Origin: Candidatus Hebobacteria bacterium
GTDB taxonomy: Bacteria; Armatimonadota; Hebobacteria; Hebobacterales; Hebobacteraceae
Direction of reading: 5' to 3'
Length of the DNA stretch: 12,500 nt
NCBI GenBank assembly: GCA_029821235.1
Contig: JALGTT010000082.1
Span: forward strand, 1-12,500
Below, one piece after another: positions 12,400-12,500 of this stretch. Position numbers and translations under genes: made by a program. The notes beneath the pieces are model-generated. The model ran no database searches. It saw nothing but the letters and a program-made list of their open reading frames with translations, and was not told the DNA's origin. Numbering within the stretch: the first letter of the stretch is position 1; every line of letters starts with the position of its first letter.

Positions 12400-12486
12400 G
12401 GCGGGCATTCCCATGCCCGCCGAGGAGCCACAGGCTGGGAGCCTGTGCCACTCCGGGGCGGGAGACCGGCGGGGGATCCCTCCCCC
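12400..12486. repeat. Cluster of three short palindromes, probable dispersed extragenic repeat
   Basis: Three perfect stem-loops stand in a row: GGCGGGCAT/ATGCCCGCC with loop TCCC (12400-12421), CACAGGCT/AGCCTGTG with loop GGG (12429-12447), and GGGGGA/TCCCCC with loop TCCC (12471-12486). They begin 26 bases after the dehydrogenase stop and no T-run follows. The compact arrangement resembles extragenic palindromic repeats found in many copies in some GC-rich environmental bacteria. Copy number cannot be judged from one window. A terminator role for the upstream gene is also possible. Confidence 0.45.
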
Positions 12487-12500
12487 CGGAGAGCGAAGAC

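Noticed and set aside
1..12500. CRISPR arrays, tRNA or rRNA genes, transposases and phage genes
   Set aside because: I looked for regularly spaced direct repeats, cloverleaf-like sequences with a TTCRA arm, and transposase or integrase motifs and found none.

Overview
The window is GC-rich bacterial DNA (about two thirds G+C by eye), with clear Shine-Dalgarno sites, some GTG starts and a strong G/C third-position bias. It carries tandem ECF sigma factor/membrane-partner modules, two CooC-type nickel ATPases, a PIG-L deacetylase, a secreted beta-helix protein and a GT-C glycosyltransferase. This mix fits an environmental, ECF-rich, GC-rich lineage with CO dehydrogenase or acetyl-CoA synthase metabolism, for example a Planctomycetota- or Armatimonadota-like uncultured bacterium. 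No rRNA or phylogenetic marker is present, so the taxonomy is a guess. Two genes carry apparent frameshifts, which suggests either assembly error or real decay.

Layout. (1) Bases 1-54 look like the C-terminal end of an FAD-linked oxidase, followed by a strong hairpin and a regulatory-looking spacer with paired palindromes. (2) Bases 374-1886 are two adjacent cooC-like genes, one base apart. (3) Bases 2002-3851 and 3957-6491 are two successive modules of the same design: promoter-like element, ECF sigma factor, then a membrane protein whose start overlaps the sigma stop by exactly 8 nt in both cases. The two sigma factors are clear paralogues. The membrane partners keep a short cysteine-free cytoplasmic segment and one N-terminal membrane helix, but their outer parts differ completely: a TolB-like beta-propeller in the first, an alpha-helical repeat region plus four more membrane helices in the second. 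(4) Bases 6521-7502 on the minus strand are a PIG-L/LmbE-type deacetylase followed by an 83-residue protein with three metal-knuckle repeats at an exact 25-residue period. (5) Bases 7673-8947 (+) encode a secreted right-handed beta-helix protein. (6) Bases 8955-11367 (-) are a membrane GT-C glycosyltransferase with C-terminal TPR-like sequence (frameshifted), translationally coupled to a secreted protein with two DUF5666-like units. (7) Bases 11513-12373 (+) encode an atypical short-chain dehydrogenase of the NDUFA9-like group, followed by a cluster of short palindromes resembling a dispersed extragenic repeat.

How the parts may work together. The sigma/partner pairs look like two cell-surface sensing systems made by duplication of one module with exchange of the sensor domain; this is the most interesting part of the window. 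The CooC pair probably serves a CO dehydrogenase or acetyl-CoA synthase encoded outside the window. The remaining genes concern cell-surface glycans and secreted proteins and show no obvious tie to the sigma modules beyond proximity.
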